Source: Oegoconia quadripuncta (Eukaryota > Arthropoda > Insecta > Lepidoptera > Autostichidae). Taken from it: a stretch of 64,000 bases of DNA. The notes beneath the pieces were generated by a model. It saw nothing but the letters and a program-made list of their open reading frames with translations, ran no database searches and was not told the origin of the DNA. The stretch is taken from positions 13,301,731-13,365,730 of the forward strand of contig OX438758.1 in NCBI GenBank assembly GCA_949316235.1, read 5' to 3'. The translations under genes and the position numbers were made by a program. Below are positions 34,918 to 46,735 of this stretch, one piece after another. Numbering within the stretch: position 1 is the stretch's first letter; each line of letters starts with the position of its first letter.

Positions 34918-35185
34918 CTAGCTTTGCGCCCGCGGCTTTGCCAGCGTGGAATAACTTTGTCGCGGAACCTCGCTTTATTGCGATAAAAAATATCCTATGT
35001 ACAATATGTATAAAATATATAATATAATATATGTAATAAATAATGTGTAAAATATGTATGTATGTTAAACCACGGTATATTCCACCTCTATATACCAAAT
35101 TTCATCCAAATCCGTTAATCAGTTTAACTGTGATTGACCAACAAACAAACATCCAAACTTTCACATTTATAATATTAGTTAGAGT
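34918..35185 (-). mobile_element. Helitron-like short element (family J)
   Basis: On the minus strand it starts taatattataaatgtgaaag, contains aaccacggtata-type internal sequence and ends gccgcgggcgcaaagctagt. The CTAGT end with a GC hairpin just before it fits non-autonomous Helitrons. Confidence 0.65.
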
Positions 35186-35221
35186 TAGATGTCATTAATG
35201 ACTTTATGTATAATATAATTA

Positions 35222-35480
35222 ATAGTGATTAGCAACTCTGACCACTATAAATACCAAAAGGTTGCGGGCTCGAATTCCGTTGGGGGCATATGTTTGTCTG
35301 ATGAATACGGACATGTGTACCCGAGTTATGGATGTTTTCATTTATATGAAGTATTTATTCCCAAAAAATATATATTTATGTAGTATATCAACCATCTGGT
35401 ATCCACAACACAAGCCTATAGTCGCTTACATTGGAACTAGATGGCGCTGTGTGTATGTCTAAGGATATTTATTATTATTA
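35222..35480 (+). mobile_element. SINE-B copy
   Basis: Forward; the head lacks its first bases and has a small insertion (ataaatacc). It ends in (ATT)n. Confidence 0.85.
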
Positions 35481-35514
35481 TTTTGACAAGGAAATACTGA
35501 TAATAATATGTAAT

Positions 35515-35685
35515 AACCAGCTTTCGCTTAGCAGTGGCATAAATTTATCGCGGATATGTTTAATTTGTTTATCCCGCGGGAACTACCCACTTTATCGGGA
35601 TAAAAGTTTCCTATGTTTTAAATCAGAGTATGTTCTACCTATATACCAAATCTGAAACATCCAAACTTTCGCATATAATTTCCTG
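35515..35685 (-). mobile_element. Helitron-like short element (family J), partial
   Basis: The complement of tatcccgcgggaactacccactttatcggg and aacatccaaactttcgcat marks the family. Confidence 0.6.
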
Positions 35686-35949
35686 TGTTACCACAGAAAA
35701 TATTACCTACTATCTGACCGCAAGAAATACTTGTCTAAAGGATAAATAAAACCTGCTTTCTCATATTACTTAAACTTATTGTGGTCAAACGCATTTTACG
35801 TAAATTTGTGGTGATATTCTCAAAACTACTGTCGAACACTTGTTTAAGGATAATTGCTTAATTGTTTAAGGGAAAGTTTAGAACTTGTTTAAGGAAGAGC
35901 AAAATAAATAAATATTTCAACATAGTTTTAACTATGTTGATGTATGGTT

Positions 35950-36050
35950 TCGGGTTTTAATAAGAATGGAACCATCGCGTCTCTTCCCGTGGGTGTTGTA
36001 AAAGGGGACATATTTTCCTTTTTTTTTTTCCTCCAAAAAATATCTATATA
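35950..36050. repeat. repeat family E fragment
   Basis: cgcgtctcttcccgtgggtg and gtaaaaggggaca match 28645 and 57690. A T tract and the SINE-B fragment break it, and ttttaacggcgattggct at 36150 continues it. Confidence 0.55.
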
Positions 36051-36055
36051 TATAT

Positions 36056-36150
36056 AATAAATAAATAATAAATGTCTTTGCACAAATACACAGCGCCATC
36101 TAGGTCCACAGGAAGCATCTAGGCTTGTGTTATGGATGGTATATGCATGT
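36056..36150 (-). mobile_element. SINE-B 3' fragment nested in family E
   Basis: aatgtctttgcacaaatacacagcgccatctagg with the tail to its left. Family E sequence lies on both sides. Confidence 0.7.
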
Positions 36151-36488
36151 TTTAACGGCGATTGGCTCACCTCCTGCAGTGGGGTATGAAAACTATGCCA
36201 GTCAATGTTATGAATTATTTTATTTGCTTTCATGTGCACCAATCTTTATGTTAACTATGAAATCTGTGCTCTATTGTTTGTTCTCAGGAAAAATTCCAAC
36301 TTGAGCAATATCGCGCATTCGTAGAAATAGTGATAAATGTCGAGATTAAAGTAATTAATGATACCTCTTTAGTCTAAGCTCAATTGAAACCTATTGTAGT
36401 CATAGACAAACAATTCCTGTACTCAATGTGGAGTGGGTACGTATAGTGTTGACGACTTCTCTGGGATGTTTCCCCTGAAGTTGGTGTA

Positions 36489-36515
36489 TAGAAGAAGAAG
36501 AAGAAGAAGAAGAAG
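36489..36515. repeat. (GAA)n microsatellite
   Basis: Nine GAA/AAG units. Confidence 0.92.
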
Positions 36516-36838
36516 TTCGTCCACTGCTAGTTTGTTATTTGTCCTTTTGTCAGCCTGTTAATTGCAACAATATTAAACTAATACAGTTAGTAATAGTTTA
36601 CTATTGTTGTAATATAATATAACATAATTTAAAATATAATTTCATTTTAGTTTAAAATTAGTTAAAACTTAGTTTGAGGTGTACTTTTTGTTCTGTGGTT
36701 GCACACTCATTTGAAATCTATAGGTGGAGATTTCTTATTGGCATTGGTTTTCTGTTTTATTATTCATTTGTTGATTTTCCTGTTAATCTCCCTAAAATAA
36801 ATAAATAAATAAATAAATAGAAGTGATGAGGACAAATA

Positions 36839-37254
36839 TTAGGTCCTATGACATTGGCGTTTTGTATGAAGAATTTCATTAAGACTGTTTTTTCCATACA
36901 AACATTTTTGTTTTTTTTTTGGGAACGGCAAATCCAAATTTAGCTAAACTTTGTTTGTATTATCGGATAACATTAAGTTATGTATAGGCAGCGTTAATTT
37001 TTAAAAGTAACCGCTTTATGAAAGTTTCAGCGAATCTAAAAAATGATTATGGGAAGCACATGAAAAGAGCTCTGTTCAAATTTTTTTTATTATGTGATTT
37101 AGCCCAGAAATAAAAAATATTTCATGTCAAACTTTGAAATAATATTCCATTTTCCAAATAAAAAACAAATTTGGATATAGCTTAGAAAATCGCAGGAATT
37201 GGTACATATGATTAACGAAGAAAAAGCTCCAATTTCATAAGTATAAAGACCCAA
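36839..37254 (+). mobile_element. mariner-like MITE (family F)
   Basis: The 416-bp copy has TA on both sides. Six bases are missing inside the left terminal repeat (ttaggtcctatgacattgg). Confidence 0.85.
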
Positions 37255-37386
37255 TATTTTCCTTGTGAACGAAAAATGACACTTTATTCACACACTATTT
37301 ATTTATTGTATTCTTCACAATAATGAAATGCGCAACAATTTTAGTTGTCTGAAGGCGAGAGTGCGGGAGTCAATACAAAAAATATG

Positions 37387-37488
37387 TACCACCAAGCAAA
37401 CCGAGTACTAAACATATACCCCGCTGGGGATCGAACCAGCGACCTCCGATTCGTACACCCAATGTTGTTTACATTGAGCCACGGAGGT
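37387..37488 (-). mobile_element. SINE-A tRNA-head fragment
   Basis: Only the 5' third is present, inverted. Confidence 0.82.
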
Positions 37489-37547
37489 GTTTAAATTGAT
37501 GTAGTTTAGTTGTGGCAGATTGAGTGTTTACTTTTGACGCCTGGTTG

Positions 37548-37609
37548 TTTTTTTTTTTTGCACAACGGGTTAGTACTTGACCTCAATCATACCTGATGTT
37601 AAGCGAAGT
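37548..37609 (-). mobile_element. SINE-A 3' end fragment
   Basis: T run, gcacaacgggttagtacttg and the acctgatgttaagcgaag piece. It lies on the wrong side of the head fragment at 37387 to be the same copy. Confidence 0.8.
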
Positions 37610-38036
37610 AAGTCTGAAACTATAGGTACTTTGTATCTCGCTACAAGCAAGTAATTTCCTCTATTAACTCCGTATATATGCAGAGGTTTTCTGTAATGGT
37701 ACTTTGTAGTTTTAACACGTGTTTTTAACACGATCTCAAGATCTTGTGAATTATTAGCCTGCTTAAACTAGTAGTTATGAGCTTAAGATAACAATCTATT
37801 ATTTAGATTATAGGCTATATATATTATAGGCGGTTAAAAGGTGGCCACTTGTCTGACACAAAACAACCAAACCGCAATGGGCCCACGTGGTGGATTATGG
37901 CCCATACACTCTCCCAGTGAGTGGAGATTGAGCCCCAACAGTGGGGGCATGGAAGTCTGGTGAATGTTACTTGATAACCTTTGACATAAATTTAATTCAA
38001 ATAAGCAAAATATAAGTAAAGTAAGATAAGCTATTT

Positions 38037-38260
38037 GAAGTGGTTAAGACACGGTCTCCCAATTTGGGGGGCCCGGGTTCGATTACCAGGCCATGTACCA
38101 ATGTGTTTTTAAATTTAATTACATTAATTATGTGCATTTATCCGACTGCTCTTAAACGGTGAAGAAAAACATCGGAGGGATATCTGCATGCCTGAGAAAT
38201 AAAAATTCTAAGGCATGTGGAGCCCCAACCCGCATTAGGCCAACGTGGCGGACTATGAAA
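38037..38260 (+). mobile_element. SINE-C copy
   Basis: Forward from ttaagacacggtctcccaat to the ccaacgtggcggactatg region; lacks the (GAT)n tail. Confidence 0.83.
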
Positions 38261-38284
38261 TGAAATGAAAATGAAATGAAAATC

Positions 38285-38702
38285 ATTTATTCATGTAGGC
38301 AATACAATATGCACTTATGAACGTCATTTGTTTTTTAAACTACCACTAGCTCGGAACGCGACCACTACTGAGAAGAGCTAGCGAGAAACTCAGAGGGTTT
38401 GTCTCTTTTCAATAAATCATGTACAATCAAGAAAGGTTACAACAATTTTATATATCGTGTAGAAGAGCCGTTTAATCCCATGGATTACTTTCATTAATAT
38501 AGTCTGAAATTTTGTAATATCCCTTTTTACATAATTTTTGTTTTATAATAAGTTTAAATTTATTAAGCGGAAGGTTGCGTATATCCATGGGAACCTTGTT
38601 GTAGAAGCGCACACATTGACCTCTGAATGACTTATTAACTTTACTAAGTCTACTAAAAGGTACAGCTAATTGATTTTTGGTCCTTGTATTGACATTATGT
38701 CG
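38285..38702 (-). mobile_element. LINE family D-related 3' end
   Basis: The minus strand reads NVNTRTKNQLAVPFSRLSKV, SFRGQCVRFYNKVPMDIRNL and KISDYINESNPWD then a stop at 38472. It is a more divergent member than the other copies and has a different 3' tail (caataaatgattttcatttc). Confidence 0.78.
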
Positions 38703-38765
38703 CCCATATTCCCTCATTATAAGAGGGAAGGCCTATATTCCTGCAGTGGGATGTTGAGATGATGA
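38703..38765 (+). mobile_element. SINE-C 3' fragment
   Basis: cccatattccctcattataag, cctgcagtgggatgttgaga and gatgatg abut the LINE fragment. Confidence 0.65.
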
Positions 38766-39267
38766 TTTATTTATTTATTTATTGCATATCACATGGTTTA
38801 CAATAGATGTTAAACATAGAAGTGTACAAGCATGTGACATCCTGTAAGGGCACCGCAAAAGTATGAGAGAGAACTTCTTATAATTAATTATTTCTCTTGA
38901 TGATGATGATGATGATGAAGTACTTTCATTGTTTGTGATTGTTTTATTTAAACTAGTAATAATGTCACCAATTCATTTTACAGCTAGTAGCGATAGTTCC
39001 AGCAAAAACTTCAAGCCAGTGAGCATTGAAGATAGAATGGCCATTTTCTAAAGACCTCAGCTCCTCGATTAGTTCACCAACAAACTTTTACTTGCTTTCT
39101 TAAAGCGCAACGTAGACGAGCGACCGGTTGTGCGACTGATTAGTTGACCGACGTGTTATGTCGGTGAGTTGCGGAATTAACTAATAGACCCTAATACGAT
39201 ACTTGATTTTAATAAATCAATTTAAAATGATTAACTTCGGCTACCTATTTTTGCAGTGCCAAGATAG

Positions 39268-39428
39268 TGACGACCTGTTTGGTGTAGTGGTTAGAAAGTC
39301 TGACTGCTATACCAACAGGTTGCAGGTTCAAATCCCGCTAGGGGCATATTTTTGTATGATGAATACAGACATGTGTTCTCGAGTTATGGATGTTATTCAT
39401 TTATATATGTAATTATTTACAAAAAAAA
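39268..39428 (+). mobile_element. SINE-B copy, 3'-truncated
   Basis: Forward from tgacgacctgtttggtgtag to tatttacaaaaaaaaa. Confidence 0.86.
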
Positions 39429-39502
39429 ATTTCCGATCAAGTGATTAACGTGATACAAAATGTGTTTAACGTAACGTTTTTGGTTATGGATTAGTTCTGG
39501 TA

Positions 39503-39662
39503 TTGGTGTCGATTCACACACCAACTAAACTAAACTAAATTAAGACCAGTTTTGGAGTGGTGCCGTCGCATCGTACAGTTCCAGGGAGAAAGAGACAGTA
39601 CTACTTCAAAACTGGTTTTTCGTTTAGTTTAGTTGGTGTACCTACATCCGAACGACACCATT
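39503..39662. mobile_element. MITE
   Basis: ttggtgtcgattcacacaccaactaaactaaa on the left and the complement of gtttagtttagttggtgta plus gacacca on the right form inverted repeats, continued by accagttttgga/tcaaaactggt. Confidence 0.7.
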
Positions 39663-39679
39663 ATCGTTTAAATTTAGTG

Positions 39680-39805
39680 TGATTGGTCTTGAAGACCTAA
39701 TAAAAGTCGCAGAAAGCCGGTTACAACCGGTTTTAATCGGTTGCTTTGCAAATCTGTGGGGATGTTCAGCACTGAATCTCTTGATGACAACGATGAGGAG
39801 AGGAG
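39680..39805 (+). mobile_element. RTE-type LINE fragment
   Basis: EDLIKVAESRLQPV resembles the DDLIKVA motif and is followed by a gatgacaacgatgagg end. It is heavily decayed. Confidence 0.5.
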
Positions 39806-40236
39806 ACAAGCACCTACTTGATTGAACGTTCTAAACTATGCTAGGAACGGGAAGTTACACATAAGACAAAGACATATTACTATAATATTATGTGTGTCTA
39901 CCATGGCCCAGTTTCACCATTGCGTTGCTCGTTTATAGAAAGCTTTATCAAGCTCATATAATGGGAGGTAGAAGAAAATCTTCTCGGAAAATTATGGCAC
40001 GCAACACGAGGCAATTTACACTTTATACCGTTCAGTTACGTCGCAATTTGCCGTGTGCTCGTAGAATGACTAATTACAAAGTACGTGTAATATCTAGTGG
40101 GTCAACATTGTGCTTGTTTCAAAGTGCCTACATCATAATAAAGATCTCCCCACATGGATAATGTTATAATTAACTTATAATTTCAAAGGTATAAGGAGAT
40201 ATATAAGTTTATGTCTTGTATACCAATGATTATGAT

Positions 40237-40352
40237 AAAGGCGTCGGTGGCTCAGCGGTTAAGACGCGGTCTCCCAATTTGGGAGGTCCGGGTTCGATTC
40301 ACACGCAGGGCATGTACCAATGAGTTTTTAAATTTAATTACTTGACGAGTCC
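40237..40352 (+). mobile_element. SINE-C copy, 5' part
   Basis: Forward tRNA head (aggcgtcggtggctcagcgg) to gagtttttaaatttaattac, then truncated. Confidence 0.85.
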
Positions 40353-40968
40353 AATATATTACACTTGGTGTCGACGATCTGATGATGGAGCGAGGAGATG
40401 GATGGTAGAAATGTTTAGAAACTGGTACAATAGTTATTATGATGAAGTTGGCTCCCAGTTTTACCACATCAGGCATACAATATTTATCAGGCAAAGAACC
40501 TGTTTAGCGTTTAAGTTAAAAAAAAAACACTCGAATCTGACCACGCGTTACTGTGATACATCCGGACAAGGACTAGACACACGCACACACAACCCCGTCA
40601 AACACATTACACCCATCGTTTGTCGTCGGGGAAAATGAATGTAAAATTTTGCTTATCATGACTGAGTTTTCATGACAATCACTCTGTCTTAGGAAATATA
40701 CTTAATCTCATCGGTACATGGTATATAAGAAACAGAACGTGCCTTAGACGAAGGCTTCGGATTTATGTGTTTGTACGTCGAAAGAACGTTAGGTAGGTCC
40801 GTTTAGAGAAAAATTACTGTAGCAAGGTTTTACTTCTCTGTCCGAGGGGTGGGGTCCTCGTGAAATTAAACGTACCCTATTTCAGGTATTGTTAAATCCT
40901 TTATTAAAAATATATATTATATTATATTTACATAACTATAAAAAGTGTATCGCCTCGAGTTCTCCTAC

Positions 40969-41061
40969 CTGCGGTATTGTCCCCAGCACGCTAGCCGCGT
41001 TGCCCCGCTGCACCGCCAGGCTAAAGTCTTTGTGTAAAGAAGGCGCCCGCCCTGAGGTCAC
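40969..41061 (-). CDS. candidate cassette exon inside the 33-kb intron
   Basis: This 93-nt, 31-codon GC-rich segment stands out from its AT-rich surroundings. On the minus strand it has a CTAAT branch-site-like motif, the acceptor cgtcag, an open frame reading VTSGRAPSLHKDFSLAVQ then RGNAASVLGTIPQ, and the donor GTAGGAG. Both ends are phase 0 and the strand is that of the GRXCR1-like gene. It could therefore be spliced in after HHVG without shifting the frame. I do not recognise the peptide from GRXCR proteins. It could also be an exon of a nested gene, or a conserved non-coding patch that happens to be open. Confidence 0.42.
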
Positions 41062-41179
41062 CTGACGCTCGGATTAGAAAATGGGCCCAGTGTTTCGAAG
41101 GTAAGTGCCGCAAACTCGTAATAACTCATAGCAAGGTTTCTATAAATTCTCAAATCCATGGCGTAGTCTACGTATACAT

Positions 41180-41280
41180 ACATATATAACGTCACAACCT
41201 TTATCCCAAATCGGGTGGTCAGAGATATCCCAAACATTAGCGTTTGTTTGTTCATCTTTCGAAAAGAAGAGAAATACACA
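41180..41280. repeat. repeat family E fragment
   Basis: cgtcacaacctttatcccaaatcgggtggtcag and attagcgtttgt match 22900 and the complement of 29260. Confidence 0.58.
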
Positions 41281-41447
41281 CTTGACATTATTTATAATAG
41301 TATTTAGCCTTTTCGAGTGCAGGTCAGAGTAATTTTTTTAATGTATTCTCTATTTAAAAATAAATCTTAATTTATACAATGAGGGTGCCACAGTACGGAT
41401 TTAACCCTCTGTAGTAGTGTAGTGTAGGCTTTACTGTAGGCTTCATG

Positions 41448-41620
41448 AGCATCATCATCAGCCCGTAAACATCCCACTGCAGGGATATAAGGCTACCCTC
41501 GTATAATGAGGGAGTATGGGCCATAGTCTGCCACGGTGGTCCAATGCGGGTTGGGGACTTCATATGCGTTTGAATTTTTATTTCTCAGGCATGCAGGTCT
41601 CCTCACGATGTTTTGTTGTA
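41448..41620 (-). mobile_element. SINE-C 3' part
   Basis: Inverted from (CAT)n to ggcatgcaggtctcctcacg. Confidence 0.8.
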
Positions 41621-42034
41621 TGCCGGTTCGCAAAGGTAGGAGACAGTAAAATCGCTTAAACAATGAAGCATTACCTACATGTTACTGCTGAGGATAGGCA
41701 AATAATCGTTTGCACGTCATCAATGGAGATAATACAAGTGTCAGTTTCACCAGTTTCCGTGTTAAAACGCTATTAGCTTGATTTATGTATTTTAAGCATG
41801 TAAACAAATCTAGGAAGTCGATTTTCAGCCACTTGTATCGATTGGAAAGTTTTGGATGACAATACATTCATGATGGAGTGGAGTGGTAGATTCATCAAAT
41901 CAGACACAGGACGTCCACTGGATAACATAAGGCCTCCTGTTTTTATTTACCGACTTCAAAAAGAAGGAGGTTCTCAATTCAGCCGTTTGTATGTTTTTTA
42001 TGTATGGTCATTTTTAAGCTACTGCTTGTTCAAA

Positions 42035-42530
42035 ATGCAATTTTGCCCCTGAGAAGAACAAGCAAGAAACTCGAAAGGTAGTTCTTTTAAAATCAGGCTT
42101 TGATTTTTAAAAAAGGTTTTTATATTTCATTATTAATTGTGAAATAGCCTGGATGCGTACGATCTGATTATGTCCAGGGATGATTATCATCTAAATAGTC
42201 TGATATCTTATAATATGCTTTGTTAATAAGTTTCTATTTTATAGTATATTTAAATTTATTGAGAGGCAGATTTTGCATATAAACTGGAACCTTATTGAAA
42301 AAGCGTATACATAGCCCTTTCAATGAATTACTGACTTTGCGGAGGCGACTTATGTGACCTGCAAGTTTATCTTTATTTCTTGTATTGACATCATGTTTAT
42401 CACTATTTTTCCTAAATGATGCTATATTTTTTTTGACATATATTAGATTTTCAAAAATGTACTGTGACGAAAAGGTTACAATATTATACTCTTTAAATCT
42501 GTCTCTAAGTGACACTGCAGGTTTCTATTG
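42035..42530 (-). mobile_element. LINE family D 3' end
   Basis: The minus strand reads HDVNTRNKDKLAGHISRLRK, SLKGLCIRFFNKVPVYMQNL and an NKFKYTIK stretch, then a stop at 42234 where other copies run on to KISDYLDD; that motif is encoded just beyond, so one in-frame stop disrupts the end. The 3' untranslated region lies at 42035-42180. Confidence 0.8.
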
Positions 42531-43044
42531 ATAAATTGCGCGAATGGCTCGTTTTTGTAAAACAAAGATATGTTGTAAATATTATAATAATATTTTTTGG
42601 TGTAATAGGTTGAAATCCATCACGAAACATTACATCAATATTAGAGCAATTATTGTTATCCGAGTAATGTCAGATGTCTATAGGTGTTGTCACCATAGCT
42701 ATAGATCGTCCAATGCCATCTTGTGGTGACATGGTCATATTTTCTTTGCATGAGAAAGGAATTTTGGAGTTCATGTAATGTTTACTCATCGTTTGTAAGT
42801 CAAGTATTTGCTTAGTATAATTCCCATGGCGCCATTTTTAAACTGGTAAATACGATGTAAGGTGACTTGGTTCGAAACTTTCTCGTCACAAATCAAATCT
42901 TTTTACTCGCAAGCCTTTTTAATTCGCGAAACTCAACACTCCAAACTTTTTCTAACATCAGAAATGATAGGGGTTCCGTTTTTGAAAATAATGAGACATT
43001 AACAAAATGTCACAAATATTGAGAGCATATAAATTGGGGTGTCA

Positions 43045-43330
43045 AGATTATTTAGATGATAAACATTCATGGACATAAACAGCCCGTTCGCATAACCAGG
43101 CTATTTCACAATTAATAATGAAATATTATAATATAAAATAATTATTAATAATTTTGTAATATAAAAACCTTTTTTTAAAAAGAGCAACCTCTCGAGTTTC
43201 TTGCTTGTTCTTCTCAGGGGAAAATTACCTTTTGAACAAGCAGTAGTTTAAAAAATGTAAAATCTGACTATTTAAAGTGTACCCTGTGTACCTACCAAAT
43301 AAAGCATTTTTTATTTTGATTTTGAACAGA
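43045..43330 (+). mobile_element. LINE family D 3' tail
   Basis: 5'-truncated inside the final codons (DYLDDKHSWT then taa), with the full 3' untranslated region. Confidence 0.8.
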
Positions 43331-43580
43331 TGCGTCTTCTCGAGTTCTCGAGAAAAACATGAATAAGAGGGCCAAAAGAAATGGTATTCGGGTTCAAGCG
43401 AACTATTAGTGATTTTGGACTTTGCAAACTAAACTAAGTAAAGAGGATGAAACCTTCTTTTTTTTTTGAAAATATTAATATCAATATAGAAAATGGGCTT
43501 TACATGCAAATGAGCTACGATTTATGTTAATTTTTGATGTTAGAATAACGAATACTATTCATTCGTTTGTTAGAGTTTTA

Positions 43581-43724
43581 GGGCCATATTAATAAATCGA
43601 TCTTGAGATTGAAATCGTATCTCAGTCTTAATTATTTTTTTTTGATAATGTTTTGATATGCAATAGATTCTCAAGCGTCAACTTAAGGTTATCTCAATCT
43701 TAAGAACGGTTTATAAATTAGGCC
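43581..43724. mobile_element. MITE
   Basis: gggccatattaataaatcgatcttgagattga and the complement of aatcttaagaacggtttataaattaggcc form its terminal inverted repeats. Confidence 0.72.
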
Positions 43725-44700
43725 GGCCTTAGACCCAAAGACATCAAAGTAAACTACTTACCTACTAGTACCAATTTATCCCAAAATTTTGTAGTACCAT
43801 TTACTTTCGCGATCAAAAATATACTAAGAAAGTTTCACTAGTTCTCTTATAATAATACGTTATGTCAACAAATGGAACAAGTTTGAGCCGTTGGGGCTAA
43901 AACTAACAGGGATGAAATATATTTTTGAAATAGAAAAGGTAATGATTTTCTACGAGAAATTACATTTAGTAACCAGGATTCTGAGAACAAACTCAAAGGG
44001 GCGGGCATTTCATATATAATAAATATGTAACGTAGTAGGGTTCTATTTTCCAGAACAGGTACAAATATGTTGAACACAAGTAATGCTGTTTTTTAGTTTC
44101 CACCTTAATGAGATGATGAGTTGATGGATTATATGTTTGATTAAAATCTCGCCTATGGAAAGTAACTTTAACCACACGGTCAAAGATGAAATATGCGGTC
44201 TCTGAAGATACCAAGGTGTTGGAGAAGAATGGAGAGAATAAGCTGGATGGAAAGAAAGAGCAATTTGGATTTGGAGCCTTTGGGATGATTGGTTTCTTCC
44301 ATTATTTCTAGTTCTGTACCTTTCGTATACGTCGAGTTTTGGTGTGAAGGTGAATTTGTTGAAATTTGTGCATAGTTCTTGTTCTCACAAGAAACCGCGT
44401 ATATTTTCCCTGAGACACTGTCATATTACAGGAGAGTTATTACATGAATTGAATGATTTGCTAGAATAAATGTAACTACGCGAAAGTTACAATTTACTGA
44501 AGAGTTGTGTTCAAATGATGCATTTTCACATTATCCATTAACCAGCTGCAGGAGCTCCCTGAATGCCGTATATCGATTAATGTAAATGAGCCATTAGGGC
44601 TCATCAAACACCGAAACCAATTGTTAATCCAGCAAATTGTTGCGGTCAAGGTTGACTTTTTGCTGACTAGCAAAAGCTTTTTATATCAGACGATATTATT
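43725..44700. other. intronic, no element recognised
   Basis: Nothing supported. Confidence 0.45.
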
Positions 44701-44719
44701 ATTATTTTTAAGATTTCAG

Positions 44720-45180
44720 TTAATTTTGGAACAGCTGGTGGCTGGTCTATCTCTTACTCCATCTTCAACACTACCTCTTTCTCCTCCACGACAGATCCCA
44801 CCTTCGCACTCCTCCCGCTGTAATTCCTGTAACTAGGAGGACGGTGCCCTACATGACTCTATTACTACCTTGGACCCCAGACTAAATAAAGGATTTAAGG
44901 GTGAAAAAGTAGGAAAGAAAGAAAGTCCCACTTCCCTTCCAGCAATGGGAGTGTAGCTAATGTGACTCAAAAAGCCAAAAAAGCCAACCCTATGGGGGAG
45001 AGAGCCAAGTGAAGCTCGACCGACCACGGACAGCGCCCGGTCGGAGCCTGCTCCACGACAGTGATCTCTTGATGAAAACTAAATAATTCTAACGCGGTTC
45101 ATGCCACAGATGAGAGGTCTGGACGGCCTCTAGTTTTAATTTTGATTGTATACTTTAGATGTTAAATAAATAATTAATTA
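44720..45180. repeat. GC-richer repeat-like segment
   Basis: ggtcggagcctgctccacgacagtgat, gaggtctggacggcctctag and an aaataaataattaattag end resemble a retroelement 3' region, but no coding motif is seen. Confidence 0.35.
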
Positions 45181-45605
45181 GTAGTACCTACCGCGACCTT
45201 ACCTGTTTTTCGATCTAATTTTCTCATTTCCGTAGGTAGTTCTGAATCACATTTTATCCCCCTAAGATAATCGACTGGTGTAATGTGTTTGACGGCGTTG
45301 TGTGTGTGTGTGTGTCCTGTCTTTGTCTGGATGTATCTCAGTAATACGTGGTCCGATTGGAGTGCGGTTTTTTATATGCAAGACTAAATGAGGCGACAGG
45401 TTATTAGCCATGTTTGATGAAAGTCGGTTTTGTCGTTTAGAAGATATTTAGTTTTTAACTGTATCTTTCAATCTAGTCTCCCTGGACGATATTATCATTT
45501 TTTCTATTAATGCAGCCGGGGGGTTTCTACATTTTGTATACATATATATATGAATTGATTTGAAAATTCGAATTTCAGTGTAGTTTCGTATAGGAACTTC
45601 ATAAA

Positions 45606-45962
45606 CCGACGTAATAAAGTGATCAATATTATTATTTAAAAGGAAATAACAGGATGAAAGTAAAAAGATTTCTTTTAAAGAAAACTGTTTGGAATGTTAT
45701 TAAAAACCAGTACACTGGTTGTTGCGGTGTCGTCTGATATAAAGAAATCTGGGGACAATGCACGAGTCTTGTGGATAGCAATCGCGTGTTACACAATGGA
45801 AGGCAACGGAAAGCCAGAGTTTTCGACTAGATTTTCCTTGTTAGGTTGAGGAAGAAAAATTTAATATCCGACGTAATAAAGTGATCAATATTATTGTTTA
45901 AAAGGAAAAAACAAGATGAAAGTAAAAGGATTTCTTGTAAACAAAACTCCTTGGAATGTTAT
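45606..45962. repeat. pair of ~96-bp direct repeats
   Basis: ccgacgtaataaagtgatcaatatta through ggaatgttatt occurs at 45606-45701 and 45868-45962 with scattered substitutions, separated by about 166 bp. Confidence 0.88.
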
Positions 45963-46285
45963 TGTATAGGCAAAAGTTTTTTATTTGATGAGAATACTTT
46001 TAATAGTAGGTACGATTGATACAGTAGGCCGCAACTTTAACGTGAACGAAATAAGTACAGTTTTAACAATGGATAAAATCAAAATATTCAAAATTCAAAA
46101 AGAAAATCCAGTCTAGACAAAATTAGGGCTCAATTCCCAGGAAAGAATTAGCAAGAAAGTCAAGTGAAGTACATTATTGCGTATCATCTCCTCAGTATAA
46201 ATAATCATATTGGGTGACATGTCTATGACAGTTCTTTATACTGTTGCTACTTCTCTTCCCCGGTACTGTCCTCATGAATTGGTGT

Positions 46286-46403
46286 TTCAAATATATGAAA
46301 TTGGAGTTTTTTTTCTTCGTTAATCATATGTACCAATTCCTGCGATTTTCAAAGCTATTTGTTTTGTTCTTTATTTGGAAAATGGAATATTATTTCAAGG
46401 TTT
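46286..46403 (-). mobile_element. mariner-like MITE (family F), left half
   Basis: It runs from tatgaaattggagttt to ttatttcaaggttt. The first bases of the terminal repeat are deleted. It matches intact copies up to ttcaaggttt and continues at 49472. Confidence 0.85.
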
Positions 46404-46405
46404 AT

Positions 46406-46735
46406 ACCGCCTCCGTGGCTCAATGTAAACAACATTGGGTTTATGATTCGGAGGTCGCGGGTTCGATCCCTAGCGGGATACATGTTTAAGAACTCGGTTT
46501 GATTGGTGGTAGGGCATTTTAAATGTCCGCCTGGCTAGCTACCTCCATATTATCTAAATCTGCCGCCAAGCAGCAATGTTAATAGCATTGTTGTGTTCCG
46601 GTTATCAGAGATAAGATAGCCAGTCCCCCAAATGTGTTGAGGTTTCCGGGTCAGTACGCTTCCACCTTCGAGCTCATCTTCACTTAACATCAGGTGTGAT
46701 TGAGGTCAAGTACCAACCTGTTATGCATAAAAAAA
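46406..46735 (+). mobile_element. SINE-A copy, full length
   Basis: Forward; the tRNA head begins two bases after the broken MITE and the copy ends in A residues. No duplicate of the left flank follows its tail. Confidence 0.9.

Noticed and set aside
39892..40161. 89-codon plus-strand frame with MGGRRKSSRKIMARNTRQF
   Set aside because: No recognisable domain, splice context or conservation evidence. It is likely a chance frame.
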